From Alphaproteobacteria bacterium (GTDB lineage Bacteria > Pseudomonadota > Alphaproteobacteria > UBA828), in NCBI GenBank assembly GCA_022826345.1, contig JAJDVB010000005.1, positions 1 to 27,459 of the forward strand: a stretch of DNA of 27,459 nucleotides. Reading direction: 5' to 3'. Both the position numbers and the translations under genes were made by a program. The notes under the pieces are model-generated. The model ran no database searches, had not been told where the DNA came from, and saw only the letters and a program-made list of their open reading frames with translations. Shown piece after piece: positions 16,129 to 24,520 of this stretch. Every line of letters begins with the position of its first letter. The first letter of the stretch is position 1.

Positions 16129-17553
16129 ATGGCCGCCGCCGACCTCGACCTTTGCTACATGAGTGCGCTCGACGCGCTCTCGGCGTTCAAGTCGCGGAAG
16201 CTCTCGCCGGTTGAGTTGATGAAGGCGGTGATCGCCCGCTGCGAGGCGGTCAACCCGGCGCTCAACCTCGTCACCTACAGCTATTTCGAGCGTGCCCTGG
16301 AGCAGGCGAAGGCGGCCGAAGCGCGTTACGGCAAGACCGATGGCCGGCTGCGCGCGCTCGAAGGGCTGCCCTTCGCGAGCAAGGACTATCACGCGATCAG
16401 GGGCGAGATCACCACGATCGGCTCCAAAATCATGGAGCACAACCGCCCCGATCACACCTACCCGGTGACCGAGCGCCTCATGCGTGCAGGCGCGATTCTC
16501 CATATCCGCACCACGACGCCCGAGTTCGGCTACGCCGGGACGAGCCACAGCCCGCTCTGGGGCGTGAGCCGCAATCCATGGAATCCCGACTACACGCCAG
16601 GGGGCTCGTCCGGCGGCAGCGGCGGCGCGGTGGCCGCGGGCATGACGACGATTGCGGACGGAGGTGACGGTGGCGGCTCTATCCGCATCCCGGCCTCGGT
16701 CAACGGCATCTTCGGCTTCAAGCCGCCCTACGGCCGCAACCCGAACGACACCACCGCGCCGCACGTCTTCCTGGTGCAGATCGGCGTGTTGACCCGCACG
16801 GTGGCCGAGTCCGCACTGCTTCAGAATGTCGTCTCGGGCCCCCACAAGGCGGATATCAACTCCCTCAGGACACGAGTGCGCCTGCCGCTCACCTACGAGG
16901 GCATCGAGGGCTGGCGCATCGCCTATTCGCCGGATCTCGGCTACGTGGAGGTCGACGAGGAGGTGCAGGAGAACACCCGGAAGGCCGTGGACGTGTTCCG
17001 CGATCTCGGCTGCAAGGTGGACGAGGTCGATCTCGGCTGGACCTCGGGCGTGCTGAACCAATACCTGCGGCTCTTCGAGGTCTTCTTCGCCAGCGGGCTG
17101 CAGGACTTTCTCCCCGAATGGCGCTTCGAGATGGACCCGAAGGTGGTCGATCTGGTGGAGAAGGGGAAGCGCGTCAGCGCCGTCGAGTTCGAACGCGTCA
17201 GCCGCACGCGGGGCTGGATGTACCAGAAGCTCGCGCCGATTCTCGAGCGCTATGACGTGATGATCTGCCCGACGCTTGCGGTGCCGGCGGTCAAGGCCGA
17301 CCACACCAACATGGATCCCGACTTCACCATCAGCGGCAAACCGGTCGAGCCGCACCTGGGCTGGCTGCTCACATACCCGTTCAACATGATGAACCAGTGC
17401 CCGGCGGCGAGCGTGCCGACCGGATTCGCGCGAAACGGCATTCCCACCGGCCTGCAGATCGTGGGCCGCACCTACGATGACGCCCGCGTGTTTCGCGCGG
17501 CGGCGGCCTTCGAGGCGGCGACGAATTGGAGCCGGCACCGCCCCTCGCTTTAG
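16129..17553 (+). CDS. Amidase-signature family hydrolase (first copy)
   Basis: A 474-aa member of the amidase signature family, enzymes that hydrolyse amide bonds with a Ser-cisSer-Lys triad. The triad is visible as K85 (PFASKDYHA), S160 (PGGSSGGSGG) and S184 (DGGGSIRIP); the 24-residue gap between the serines equals that of fatty acid amide hydrolase. It starts 17 nt after the cysteine hydrolase stop, with GGAG 8 nt before the ATG, so the two are cotranscribed. No GatB or GatC gene is nearby and the N-terminus differs from GatA, so a tRNA-amidotransferase role is unlikely. The substrate is unknown; the context suggests catabolism of a carbamoylated or amidated small molecule. Confidence 0.88.
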   Translation: MAAADLDLCYMSALDALSAFKSRKLSPVELMKAVIARCEAVNPALNLVTYSYFERALEQAKAAEARYGKTDGRLRALEGLPFASKDYHAIRGEITTIGSKIMEHNRPDHTYPVTERLMRAGAILHIRTTTPEFGYAGTSHSPLWGVSRNPWNPDYTPGGSSGGSGGAVAAGMTTIADGGDGGGSIRIPASVNGIFGFKPPYGRNPNDTTAPHVFLVQIGVLTRTVAESALLQNVVSGPHKADINSLRTRVRLPLTYEGIEGWRIAYSPDLGYVEVDEEVQENTRKAVDVFRDLGCKVDEVDLGWTSGVLNQYLRLFEVFFASGLQDFLPEWRFEMDPKVVDLVEKGKRVSAVEFERVSRTRGWMYQKLAPILERYDVMICPTLAVPAVKADHTNMDPDFTISGKPVEPHLGWLLTYPFNMMNQCPAASVPTGFARNGIPTGLQIVGRTYDDARVFRAAAAFEAATNWSRHRPSL

Positions 17554-17570
17554 ACCCGGAGTAACCCGCA

Positions 17571-18998
17571 ATGGACAGAGGCTTGTGGAGCCGCGGCGCG
17601 GTCGAGCTCGCCGCGATGATCCGCGCGCGCGAGGCGTCGTGCGTCGAGGTGACGGAGTCGGTGCTGGGCCGCATCGCTCAACACAACGGACGCATCAACG
17701 CGATCGTCGTCGACTGCTCCGAAGAAGCGTTGCGCGCCGCAGAACTGAAGGACCGTGAGGCCTGCGACGGCGCGGCTCTCGGGCCGCTGCACGGGGTCCC
17801 GGTCACCATCAAGGAGAACATCGACGTCGCCGGACAGGCGACCACGAACGGCCTGCCGGCGTATGCCGACGTCATCGCGCCGGACCACTCCCCTGTCACC
17901 CGCAACCTGCTCGATGCCGGCGCAATCATCGTGGGGCGCACCAATACGCCGGAACTCTCGATGCGCGCGACCACGGACAACCCGCTGCGCGGCCGCACTC
18001 TCAATCCCTGGGACGAGGCGGCGTCTCCGGGCGGGTCTTCCGGCGGGGCGTCGGCCGCTGCGGCGATGGGGTTCGGGCCGATTCACCACGGTAACGATAT
18101 CGGCGGCTCGCTGCGCTTCCCCTCGTTCGCATGTGGGTTGGCGACGGTGAAGCCGACCCAGGGACGGGTGCCCGCGTACAATCCGAGCGCCACGGCCGAA
18201 CGCGGCCTCCTTGCCCAGCTCAGCTCCGTCCAGGGCGCCATCTGCCGCGAGGTGCGGGACGTGCGGCTCGCGACGCGGGTGCTCGCGAAGGGCGATGCGC
18301 GCGATCCCTGGTGGGTGCCGGTGCCGTTCGGGGGACCCACGCTCAATCCCCCGATCAAGGTTGCGGTCACGTGCGAGCCCCACGGCTATCAGATCAATCC
18401 GCAGATCATCGCCGGCATCGACCAGGCGGCAGAGGTGCTGAGCGACGCAGGCTACGCGGTGGAGCGCGTGGCGACGCCCTCGATCATGAAGCCTGCGCAA
18501 GCGTGGTTCGACGTGCTCGCGAGCGAGATCGTGCACTTTCTGGGTCCCATCGCGCGCGAGCACGGCAGCGAGACCATCCGGACCATCTTCGAGGACTACC
18601 AGCGCGTCGGAAACCCTGTCGATGCGGCCGGATACCGCCAGGGCATCGCCGATCGCACCGCGCTGACGCGCGAATGGAACGTCTTTCTCGACCGGTATCC
18701 GCTGGTGCTCTGCCCGTTCCTGATGCGCTCTATGTATCCGTGGGACCACGACGCGCACGGATTCGAGCAGGTGAAGGACCTCTTCATGGCCGCCATCTAC
18801 AGCACCGGCGTCAACTACCTCGGCCTGCCGGCGGGCGTGGTGCCCATCGGCTTCGCGGACGGCCTGCCGGCGGGCGTGCAGATCATTGGCCGTCGGTATC
18901 GCGAGGACGTGATTCTCGACGCGATGGAGGCGATCGAAGCCTCGGTCGGAATTCTCGCGCACACGCTGTGGGAACGCGAAGACGCCGCGCGATCGTGA
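17571..18998 (+). CDS. Amidase-signature family hydrolase (second copy)
   Basis: This 475-aa enzyme is a second amidase-signature hydrolase, with K81 (GVPVTIKENIDV), S156 (SPGGSSGGAS) and S180 (GNDIGGSLRFP), again spaced by 24 residues. It follows the first amidase by 17 nt, with GGAG 9 nt before the ATG. The two proteins are alike in length and triad but differ widely in sequence outside the signature, so they are old paralogues or separate recruits and not a recent tandem duplication. They probably act on different intermediates or bonds. The substrate cannot be read from the sequence. Confidence 0.88.
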   Translation: MDRGLWSRGAVELAAMIRAREASCVEVTESVLGRIAQHNGRINAIVVDCSEEALRAAELKDREACDGAALGPLHGVPVTIKENIDVAGQATTNGLPAYADVIAPDHSPVTRNLLDAGAIIVGRTNTPELSMRATTDNPLRGRTLNPWDEAASPGGSSGGASAAAAMGFGPIHHGNDIGGSLRFPSFACGLATVKPTQGRVPAYNPSATAERGLLAQLSSVQGAICREVRDVRLATRVLAKGDARDPWWVPVPFGGPTLNPPIKVAVTCEPHGYQINPQIIAGIDQAAEVLSDAGYAVERVATPSIMKPAQAWFDVLASEIVHFLGPIAREHGSETIRTIFEDYQRVGNPVDAAGYRQGIADRTALTREWNVFLDRYPLVLCPFLMRSMYPWDHDAHGFEQVKDLFMAAIYSTGVNYLGLPAGVVPIGFADGLPAGVQIIGRRYREDVILDAMEAIEASVGILAHTLWEREDAARS

Positions 18999-19059
18999 CC
19001 CGGCGCGGCCGACCGCTCGGTGTAGAGCACCGACACTCCGCCCCCAATCCGCATTTTTC

Positions 19060-19109
19060 ACCACGGTCATGGTCTGCGCAGCACCCGTGGTCGGTGCCGC
19101 CATCGGCAC
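19060..19109. other. Two inverted repeats upstream of lptF
   Basis: ACCACGG (19060-19066) and CCGTGGT (19085-19091) form a perfect 7-bp inverted repeat with an 18-nt spacer. Directly after it, GTGCCG-CCAT-CGGCAC (19094-19109) forms a perfect 6-bp hairpin. They lie between the end of the second amidase and the -10 box of lptF. Either could end the amidase transcript or serve as an operator for lptF; neither has a T tract. Confidence 0.3.
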
Positions 19110-19134
19110 GCACCCGTTCCGGCGCACGACCCGC

Positions 19135-19148
19135 TATAATGAGCCATG
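19135..19148 (+). promoter_or_regulatory. Consensus -10 box abutting the lptF start codon
   Basis: A perfect TATAAT (19135-19140) ends 5 nt before the lptF ATG (19146). Transcription from it would begin at or within a base or two of the A of the ATG, giving a leaderless message. No Shine-Dalgarno sequence is present before this ATG, which fits. The -35 region at normal spacing is poor. Confidence 0.4.
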
Positions 19149-20270
19149 CCTCGCTACCAGCGTTACCTGCTGCGCCAGCTTATAGGCCCCTTCCTGCTCG
19201 TTACGGTGGGGCTCACGGCGGTCGTTTGGCTATCGCAGTCGCTGCGCATCATCGACCTGATCGTCAACAAGGGTCTGTCGTTCAGCGCCTTCCTGCTGAT
19301 GAGCATGCTGGTGCTGCCCACATTCCTGAGCGCGATCCTGCCGATCGCATTCTTCTGCGCGCTGCTCTTCGTCTACAACAAGCTCACGATCGACAGCGAG
19401 CTGGTCAGCCTGCGCGCTGCCGGCGTGAGTCAGTGGTCGCTGGCGAAGCCCGCGCTGGTGATGGCCACGATTGTCGTCGTCATCTCATACGCAATCATCA
19501 TGTACGTGATGCCGGTCAGCCACAGGGAGTTCAAGGAGCGGCAGTTCGTCCTGCGCAGCGATCACTCGGCGCTTCTCCTGGAGGAAGGCACCTTCAACAC
19601 GCTGACCGAGGGCGTCACCGTCTACATCCGCGGGCGTGAGGGCGGCACGCTCCACGGTATCCTCGTGCACGACGCCCGCGAGCAGGAGCGGCCGGTCACG
19701 ATGATGGCCGAGCAGGGCATTCTGGTGCAGACCGATGAGGGGCCGCGCTTCATCCTCATCAACGGCCACCGGCAGCGGATCGACAGAGAATCCTCGAAAC
19801 TCTCGCTGCTCAATTTCGAACGCTACACCATTGACTTGGGCGACTTCGTCCAACCCGGAGGCGAGCGTTGGCGCGGGCCGCGAGAGCGGTTCATCGACGA
19901 GCTCCTCGACCCCGCAAGCGAGGGGGCGGAGCGGCTGCGGGGCAAATTCCTCTCCGAAGCGCACAACCGCATCGTCTCGCCGCTGTTCGGTTATGCGCTT
20001 GCCGCCATCGGACTCGCAGCGCTGCTCTCCGGCAACGTCGACCGGCGCGGCCAGTGGCGCCGCATCCTCGTGGCGATTGCAGCGGGGGTCTTGCTCGAGG
20101 CTGTGGCCCTCTTCCTGGTCAACGCGACCGCCAAGAACAGCAGTCTCATCCCATTCATGTATCTGAACCCGGTGCTCATGATCGCCGCGGCGATGGTCGT
20201 GCTGCGCCGCCGCTTACCGCGCTTCCTCGGCGGCCGCCCTGTGGCGGCTGAGCCGGGTGCACAGGGGTAG
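19146..20270 (+). CDS. lptF: LPS export permease LptF
   Basis: This 374-aa inner-membrane subunit of the LptB2FG transporter extracts LPS from the inner membrane and pushes it toward the LptA bridge. It has six predicted membrane helices, three at each end (N-terminal at about 15-120, C-terminal at about 285-360), around a periplasmic beta-jellyroll domain. The N-terminus MPRYQRYLLRQLIGPFLLV and the following SLRIIDLIVNKGLS are family landmarks and fix the start at 19146 despite the lack of a ribosome-binding site. It heads the operon lptF-lptG-lptD-surA-rsmA; lptG follows after 12 nt. Confidence 0.95.
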   Translation: MPRYQRYLLRQLIGPFLLVTVGLTAVVWLSQSLRIIDLIVNKGLSFSAFLLMSMLVLPTFLSAILPIAFFCALLFVYNKLTIDSELVSLRAAGVSQWSLAKPALVMATIVVVISYAIIMYVMPVSHREFKERQFVLRSDHSALLLEEGTFNTLTEGVTVYIRGREGGTLHGILVHDAREQERPVTMMAEQGILVQTDEGPRFILINGHRQRIDRESSKLSLLNFERYTIDLGDFVQPGGERWRGPRERFIDELLDPASEGAERLRGKFLSEAHNRIVSPLFGYALAAIGLAALLSGNVDRRGQWRRILVAIAAGVLLEAVALFLVNATAKNSSLIPFMYLNPVLMIAAAMVVLRRRLPRFLGGRPVAAEPGAQG

Positions 20271-20282
20271 GAGCCACGGCGC

Positions 20283-21377
20283 GTGCGCCTCTCATCCACC
20301 CTCTCGCTCTACATGGGCAGGCATTACCTGCAGAGCGTCGCGCTCGTGTTCCTGCTCGTCATGCTGACCATCCTCATCGCCGACACGATCGAGCTGCTGC
20401 GCCGCGCCTCGGGGCCCGACAAGACGGCAACGTTCGAAACCGTCCTTCAGATGGCATCGCTGCACATCCCCTTCATGGCGCAGAAGGCGCTGCCCTTCAT
20501 CGTGCTCGTCGGCGGCATCGTGACCTTCGCGAAGATGACGCGGAGCCGCGAGCTCGTGGTGGCGCGTGCGGCGGGCGTCTCGGTCTGGCAATTCCTGCTG
20601 CCTGCGCTCGTCATCGCTGCGCTGCTCGGCGGCCTCTTCATGACGGTCGTCAACCCTCTCGCCTCGGCCACGACGGCGCGCTTCGAACAGATGGACGCGA
20701 CCCATTTGCGCGGCAAGTCGAGCTTCATGGAGCTTTCCAAGTCGGGCATCTGGCTCAGGCAGGGCGATTCGGAGAGCCAATCGGTGGTTCACGCCGCGCG
20801 CATCGATCAGGAAACGATGACGCTCTACGACACGATTATTTTCAATTACGCGAAGGAGGATCAGTTCGTCAGGCGGATCGACGCCGCCGAGGCCCGGCTG
20901 GAAGACGGGTATTGGAACCTGCAGGATGCTCTCTTCAGTGCGCCGGACGAGCCGGCCCGGCATCGTGCAACTGCTCGTGTGCCGACCGACCTCACCCTGG
21001 AGCGCATCCAGAACAGCTTCTCGCCGCCGGAGACCCTGTCCTTCTGGGCGTTGCCCGGTTTCATAAAGGTGTTGGACGAGTCCGGCTTCTCTTCGGTGAA
21101 GCACCGACTGCACTGGCATTCGCTTCTCTCTGTCCCCCTCCTCCTCTGTGCGATGGTTCTGATCGCAGCGACCTTTTCGCTCCGTTTCACGCGGCGGGGC
21201 ACCTGGGTGCTTGTCTTGGCAGGACTGCTCACCGGCTTTCTCCTCTACTTCATCTCAGACCTGGTGCTCGCCCTCGGCCTTTCCGGCAAGCTGCCGCCGG
21301 TGCTCGCTGCGTGGACCCCGGCAGGCATCTTCACGTTGCTGGGCGTCGCGGGCTTGTTCCATCTCGAGGATGGATAG
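20283..21377 (+). CDS. lptG: LPS export permease LptG
   Basis: This 364-aa partner of LptF in the inner-membrane LPS transporter has the same plan: three N-terminal helices, a periplasmic beta-jellyroll domain and three C-terminal helices. Landmarks include LSLYMGRHYL at the start, RSRELVVARAAGVSVWQ in the cytoplasmic coupling region, which contacts the LptB ATPase, and a hydrophobic end. Translation starts at GTG 20283, with GGAG about 11 nt upstream. The gene runs straight into lptD. LptB is not encoded in the window. Confidence 0.95.
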   Translation: MRLSSTLSLYMGRHYLQSVALVFLLVMLTILIADTIELLRRASGPDKTATFETVLQMASLHIPFMAQKALPFIVLVGGIVTFAKMTRSRELVVARAAGVSVWQFLLPALVIAALLGGLFMTVVNPLASATTARFEQMDATHLRGKSSFMELSKSGIWLRQGDSESQSVVHAARIDQETMTLYDTIIFNYAKEDQFVRRIDAAEARLEDGYWNLQDALFSAPDEPARHRATARVPTDLTLERIQNSFSPPETLSFWALPGFIKVLDESGFSSVKHRLHWHSLLSVPLLLCAMVLIAATFSLRFTRRGTWVLVLAGLLTGFLLYFISDLVLALGLSGKLPPVLAAWTPAGIFTLLGVAGLFHLEDG

Positions 21378-21384
21378 CGCCGGC

Positions 21385-23544
21385 ATGATGAAGGCCTTCG
21401 CGCCGCTCGTTTTCGCGTGTTGCCTGGCCCTTTCCGCGCTGGAGGCGAGCGCACAACAGAGCGACGCCGCGCCCGGTCTCGGCGACCGGCTGACGGGCGA
21501 TCTCCTGATGACCGCCGACGAGCTGATCTACGACCAGGCTACCGATACGGTCATCGCCTCCGGCAATGTCGAGGTCGCCCAAGGCGGGCGGGTGCTGCGT
21601 GCCGACAGCATCCACTACCGGCGCGGCGACGATGTGGTGACGGCATCGGGCGACGTCGCCATGCGGGAGCCGACCGGCGAGGTGATATTCGCTGATTCCG
21701 TCGAGCTCACCGGCGACTTGAGAGACGGCGTGATTCACCGTCTGAGCGTCCTCTTGACGGACCAGTCGCGGCTCGTTGCAAGTGGCGCCCGACGCATCGA
21801 TGGCACTCGCATGGTGATGCGGAGGGCGGTGTATTCGCCCTGCGAACTGTGCCCCGACGATCCCGCCCCAACGCCACTCTGGCAGCTCAGGGCGGCGCGC
21901 GTGATCCACGATCAGGTGGAGCGCTCCATCACCTATCGCGATGCATCGCTGGAATTCTTTGGCTTACCCATCTTGTACACGCCATTCTTCCGCCATCCCG
22001 ATCCGAGCGTGGTGCGCCAAAGCGGGTTCCTGGCCCCGTCCTACAGCAGCTCCACGGCTCTCGGCGCCGAAGTGACCATTCCCTACTACTGGTCGCTCGC
22101 GCCTAACCGGGATGTGACCTTTTCGCCCCGGTTCACCGCCCAAGAAAGTGCCGTGCTAGCCGGCGAGTATCGCGAGCGCACGCAGGATGGTCAGTTCACC
22201 ATCGATGCGAGCATCACCCGCGCACTTACCGCCGACGAGGACGGTGACAGAATCCGGGGACACGTCTTCGGTCATGGTCTCTTCGACATCGACGAGACCT
22301 GGCGATGGGGCTTCAATCTGGAGCACGCCCTCGACGACACCTATCTGCGTCGCTACGGCATCTCGTCGAAGGACGACCTGGTCACGACCCTCTTTGCGGA
22401 GCGGTTCCACCGGCGCAGCTACATGTCGGGCGCCGGCTACTCGTTCCAAGGCCTCCGGGCTGGCAAGCAGGGGGACCAAAGCCCCATCGTGCTCCCCCTG
22501 CTCGATGCGCACCTTGTGAGCGCGCCCGACTATGCCGGCGGCTACACCACACTCGACGCCAATCTCATGATTCTGGAGCGTCTGGACGGAACCGACTCGC
22601 GGCGGCTTTCGATTGCCGGCGGCTGGCACCGGCCGATGATCCTGCCAGGCGGCCATCTCTTCCGTATCGATGCGAGCCTACGGGGCGACCTCTATCACGC
22701 CTACACCCCGGCCGATCGAGGAGATCTCTACGGCGTGATGAGGAGCGAAACGGCGGGACGGTTCGTACCCGAACTCGCCGTCGAGTGGCGCTACCCGCTC
22801 ATCACGCGGGTCGGCTCCCTGCGGCAGCTCATCGAGCCGATCGTGCAGGGCGTCATCAGCCCCGATGGCAGCAATCCCCACAAGATCCCCAACGAGGACA
22901 GTCGGGATCTTGAGTTCGATCACACCAATCTGTTCAGCACCAACCGCCACACCGGTCTCGACCGCATCGAGACCGGGCCGCGGGTTAATTACGGTGTGCG
23001 CCTCGGCTTCTATGGCCCTGGCGGGGGCCGGGCAACCGCATTGATCGGGCAGAGCGCACGGGCCAAGAGCGACTCGCCGTTCGGGCCGGGCAGCGGCCTC
23101 GAAGATCAGATGTCCGACTACGTCGGCCGCATTCTCTTGCAGCCGTCGCCTTGGCTCGATTTTTCCCTGCGGTTCCGTCTCGACCACCGAGACTTCATTG
23201 TCAGACGCAACGAAATCGACCTTGCCGCTGGTCCGGAATGGCTGCGCACCCGGCTCGGCTTCGCCGACGTGGTCCGGCCGTCGGAAAGCGTGGCGGGAAA
23301 CTTCGTCGTCGGCAGAGAGGGGCTCATGGAGTTCGCTGCGAGTCCTTGGGACAACTGGACCCTCTCCGCCGGGGCCCGCCGCGACCTGAAGGATAACGCT
23401 TCCATTAACTGGAACGTGGGTCTTTTCTATGAAGATGAATGTATCGTTATTGGCACGGGTGTATCGCGCTCCTTCACCCGAGACCGGGATGTAGAGCCGG
23501 GTACAATATGGCACTTGACCGTCAATCTGAAACACGCGGGCTGA
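21385..23544 (+). CDS. lptD: LPS-assembly protein LptD
   Basis: This 719-aa outer-membrane beta-barrel, with LptE, inserts LPS into the outer leaflet. It has a signal peptide (about 1-23, cleavage after ASA), an OstA/LptA-like N-terminal domain (about 36-150, with strands such as IASGNVEVAQGGRVLRADSI) and a large C-terminal barrel. Cysteines occur as C153-x-x-C156 at the end of the N-terminal domain and as one C686 near the C-terminus, unlike the four-cysteine E. coli protein. ATG 21385 or 21388 gives a lysine-bearing signal peptide; ATG 21370 overlaps lptG by 8 nt and would add five residues. None has a well-spaced ribosome-binding site, so coupling to lptG is likely. Confidence 0.94.
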   Translation: MMKAFAPLVFACCLALSALEASAQQSDAAPGLGDRLTGDLLMTADELIYDQATDTVIASGNVEVAQGGRVLRADSIHYRRGDDVVTASGDVAMREPTGEVIFADSVELTGDLRDGVIHRLSVLLTDQSRLVASGARRIDGTRMVMRRAVYSPCELCPDDPAPTPLWQLRAARVIHDQVERSITYRDASLEFFGLPILYTPFFRHPDPSVVRQSGFLAPSYSSSTALGAEVTIPYYWSLAPNRDVTFSPRFTAQESAVLAGEYRERTQDGQFTIDASITRALTADEDGDRIRGHVFGHGLFDIDETWRWGFNLEHALDDTYLRRYGISSKDDLVTTLFAERFHRRSYMSGAGYSFQGLRAGKQGDQSPIVLPLLDAHLVSAPDYAGGYTTLDANLMILERLDGTDSRRLSIAGGWHRPMILPGGHLFRIDASLRGDLYHAYTPADRGDLYGVMRSETAGRFVPELAVEWRYPLITRVGSLRQLIEPIVQGVISPDGSNPHKIPNEDSRDLEFDHTNLFSTNRHTGLDRIETGPRVNYGVRLGFYGPGGGRATALIGQSARAKSDSPFGPGSGLEDQMSDYVGRILLQPSPWLDFSLRFRLDHRDFIVRRNEIDLAAGPEWLRTRLGFADVVRPSESVAGNFVVGREGLMEFAASPWDNWTLSAGARRDLKDNASINWNVGLFYEDECIVIGTGVSRSFTRDRDVEPGTIWHLTVNLKHAG

Positions 23545-23551
23545 GGTAGCC

Positions 23552-24520
23552 ATGAGATTTCTGCCAATCGCACGGGCACTCCTGCTGCTGCTTGGGCTAC
23601 TGCCGATCATGCTCGCGCCCGTGGACCGTGCGAGCGGACAGGAGGCGGTTCGGATCGCCGCCGTGGTGAACAGCGAGGCGATCTCGATTCCCGATCTCGT
23701 GGAGCGCATAGACGTCGCCATCGTGTCGTCCCGATTGCAGGTCAGCGAGGAGTTGCGCAGGCAGCTGGCACCGCAGGTGCTTCGCTCACTCATCGACGAG
23801 CGTTTGAAGGTGCAAGAGGCTGAGCGCCTCGGGATTACGGTCAGCGAAGCCGACATGGCGACTGCGCGGCGGACCGTTGAGCAACGCAACGGGATCCCGG
23901 CCGGCGCGCTCGACGACTTCCTGCGACGCCAGGGGTTGGACGTCGCCACCGTCACGGACCAACTCCGCGCCGAGATCCTCTGGACCAAGCTCGTGCGCCG
24001 CCGCCTGGGCGCTGCGGTCTCGGTCGGCGAGGGCGAGATCGACGAGGCGATCGCCCGGCTGGAAGCCAATCGGGGGCGACCCGAATACCGTGTCGCGGAG
24101 ATCTTTCTGGCGGTCGAAGCGAGCGGGCGGGAGGACGAGGTCCGCACGGCCGCCGCGAGCCTCTACCGGCAACTGACGGGCGGCGCCAACTTCGCCCAGA
24201 TCGCCCGTCAGTTCTCGCAGAGCGCCACCGCAGCGGTCGGCGGCGACATCGGCTGGGTCGTCGAAGGACAGCTCCCAACCGAGATCGAGAGCGTGCTCGA
24301 GAGTGTGGAACCGGGATCGATCGCTCCACCGGTTCGGGCATTCGACGGCTACTACATCGTCTCGTTGATCGACCGCCGCACGGTGCTCGAGGACGCGCTT
24401 GCCGCAGGGCTCGATCGGGAAGCGATCCGGCAGGACATTGCGGGGCGGAGGCTGGAGATGCTCGCGCGGCGTTACGTGCGCGACCTGCACCGATCGGCGT
24501 TCATCGACGTGCGGATTTGA
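23552..24520 (+). CDS. surA: Periplasmic chaperone / peptidyl-prolyl isomerase SurA
   Basis: At 322 aa this is a SurA-type periplasmic chaperone that escorts unfolded outer-membrane proteins to the BAM complex. A signal peptide (about 1-29) precedes the SurA N-terminal helical domain (AVVNSEAISIPDLVERIDVA onward). One parvulin-type isomerase domain follows (about 176-270) with the landmark GGDIGWV. E. coli SurA has two parvulin domains; the single-domain form is common in alphaproteobacteria. GAGG lies 7 nt before the ATG, and the gene follows lptD by 7 nt, consistent with LptD being a client. Its stop overlaps the rsmA start. Confidence 0.92.
   Translation: MRFLPIARALLLLLGLLPIMLAPVDRASGQEAVRIAAVVNSEAISIPDLVERIDVAIVSSRLQVSEELRRQLAPQVLRSLIDERLKVQEAERLGITVSEADMATARRTVEQRNGIPAGALDDFLRRQGLDVATVTDQLRAEILWTKLVRRRLGAAVSVGEGEIDEAIARLEANRGRPEYRVAEIFLAVEASGREDEVRTAAASLYRQLTGGANFAQIARQFSQSATAAVGGDIGWVVEGQLPTEIESVLESVEPGSIAPPVRAFDGYYIVSLIDRRTVLEDALAAGLDREAIRQDIAGRRLEMLARRYVRDLHRSAFIDVRI

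Noticed and set aside
16129..17553. GatA subunit of the Glu-tRNA amidotransferase
   Set aside because: No gatB or gatC is nearby, and the neighbours are a cysteine hydrolase and another amidase, pointing to small-molecule hydrolysis.
15169..18998. tRNA-Cys as the attachment site of an island carrying the amidohydrolase cassette
   Set aside because: The cassette lies on the 5' side of the tRNA, whereas integrases normally use the 3' end. No integrase or repeated tRNA fragment is present, and composition looks like that of the neighbours.
16129..18998. Recent tandem duplication of the two amidases
   Set aside because: Apart from the shared signature and triad spacing the proteins differ along most of their length.
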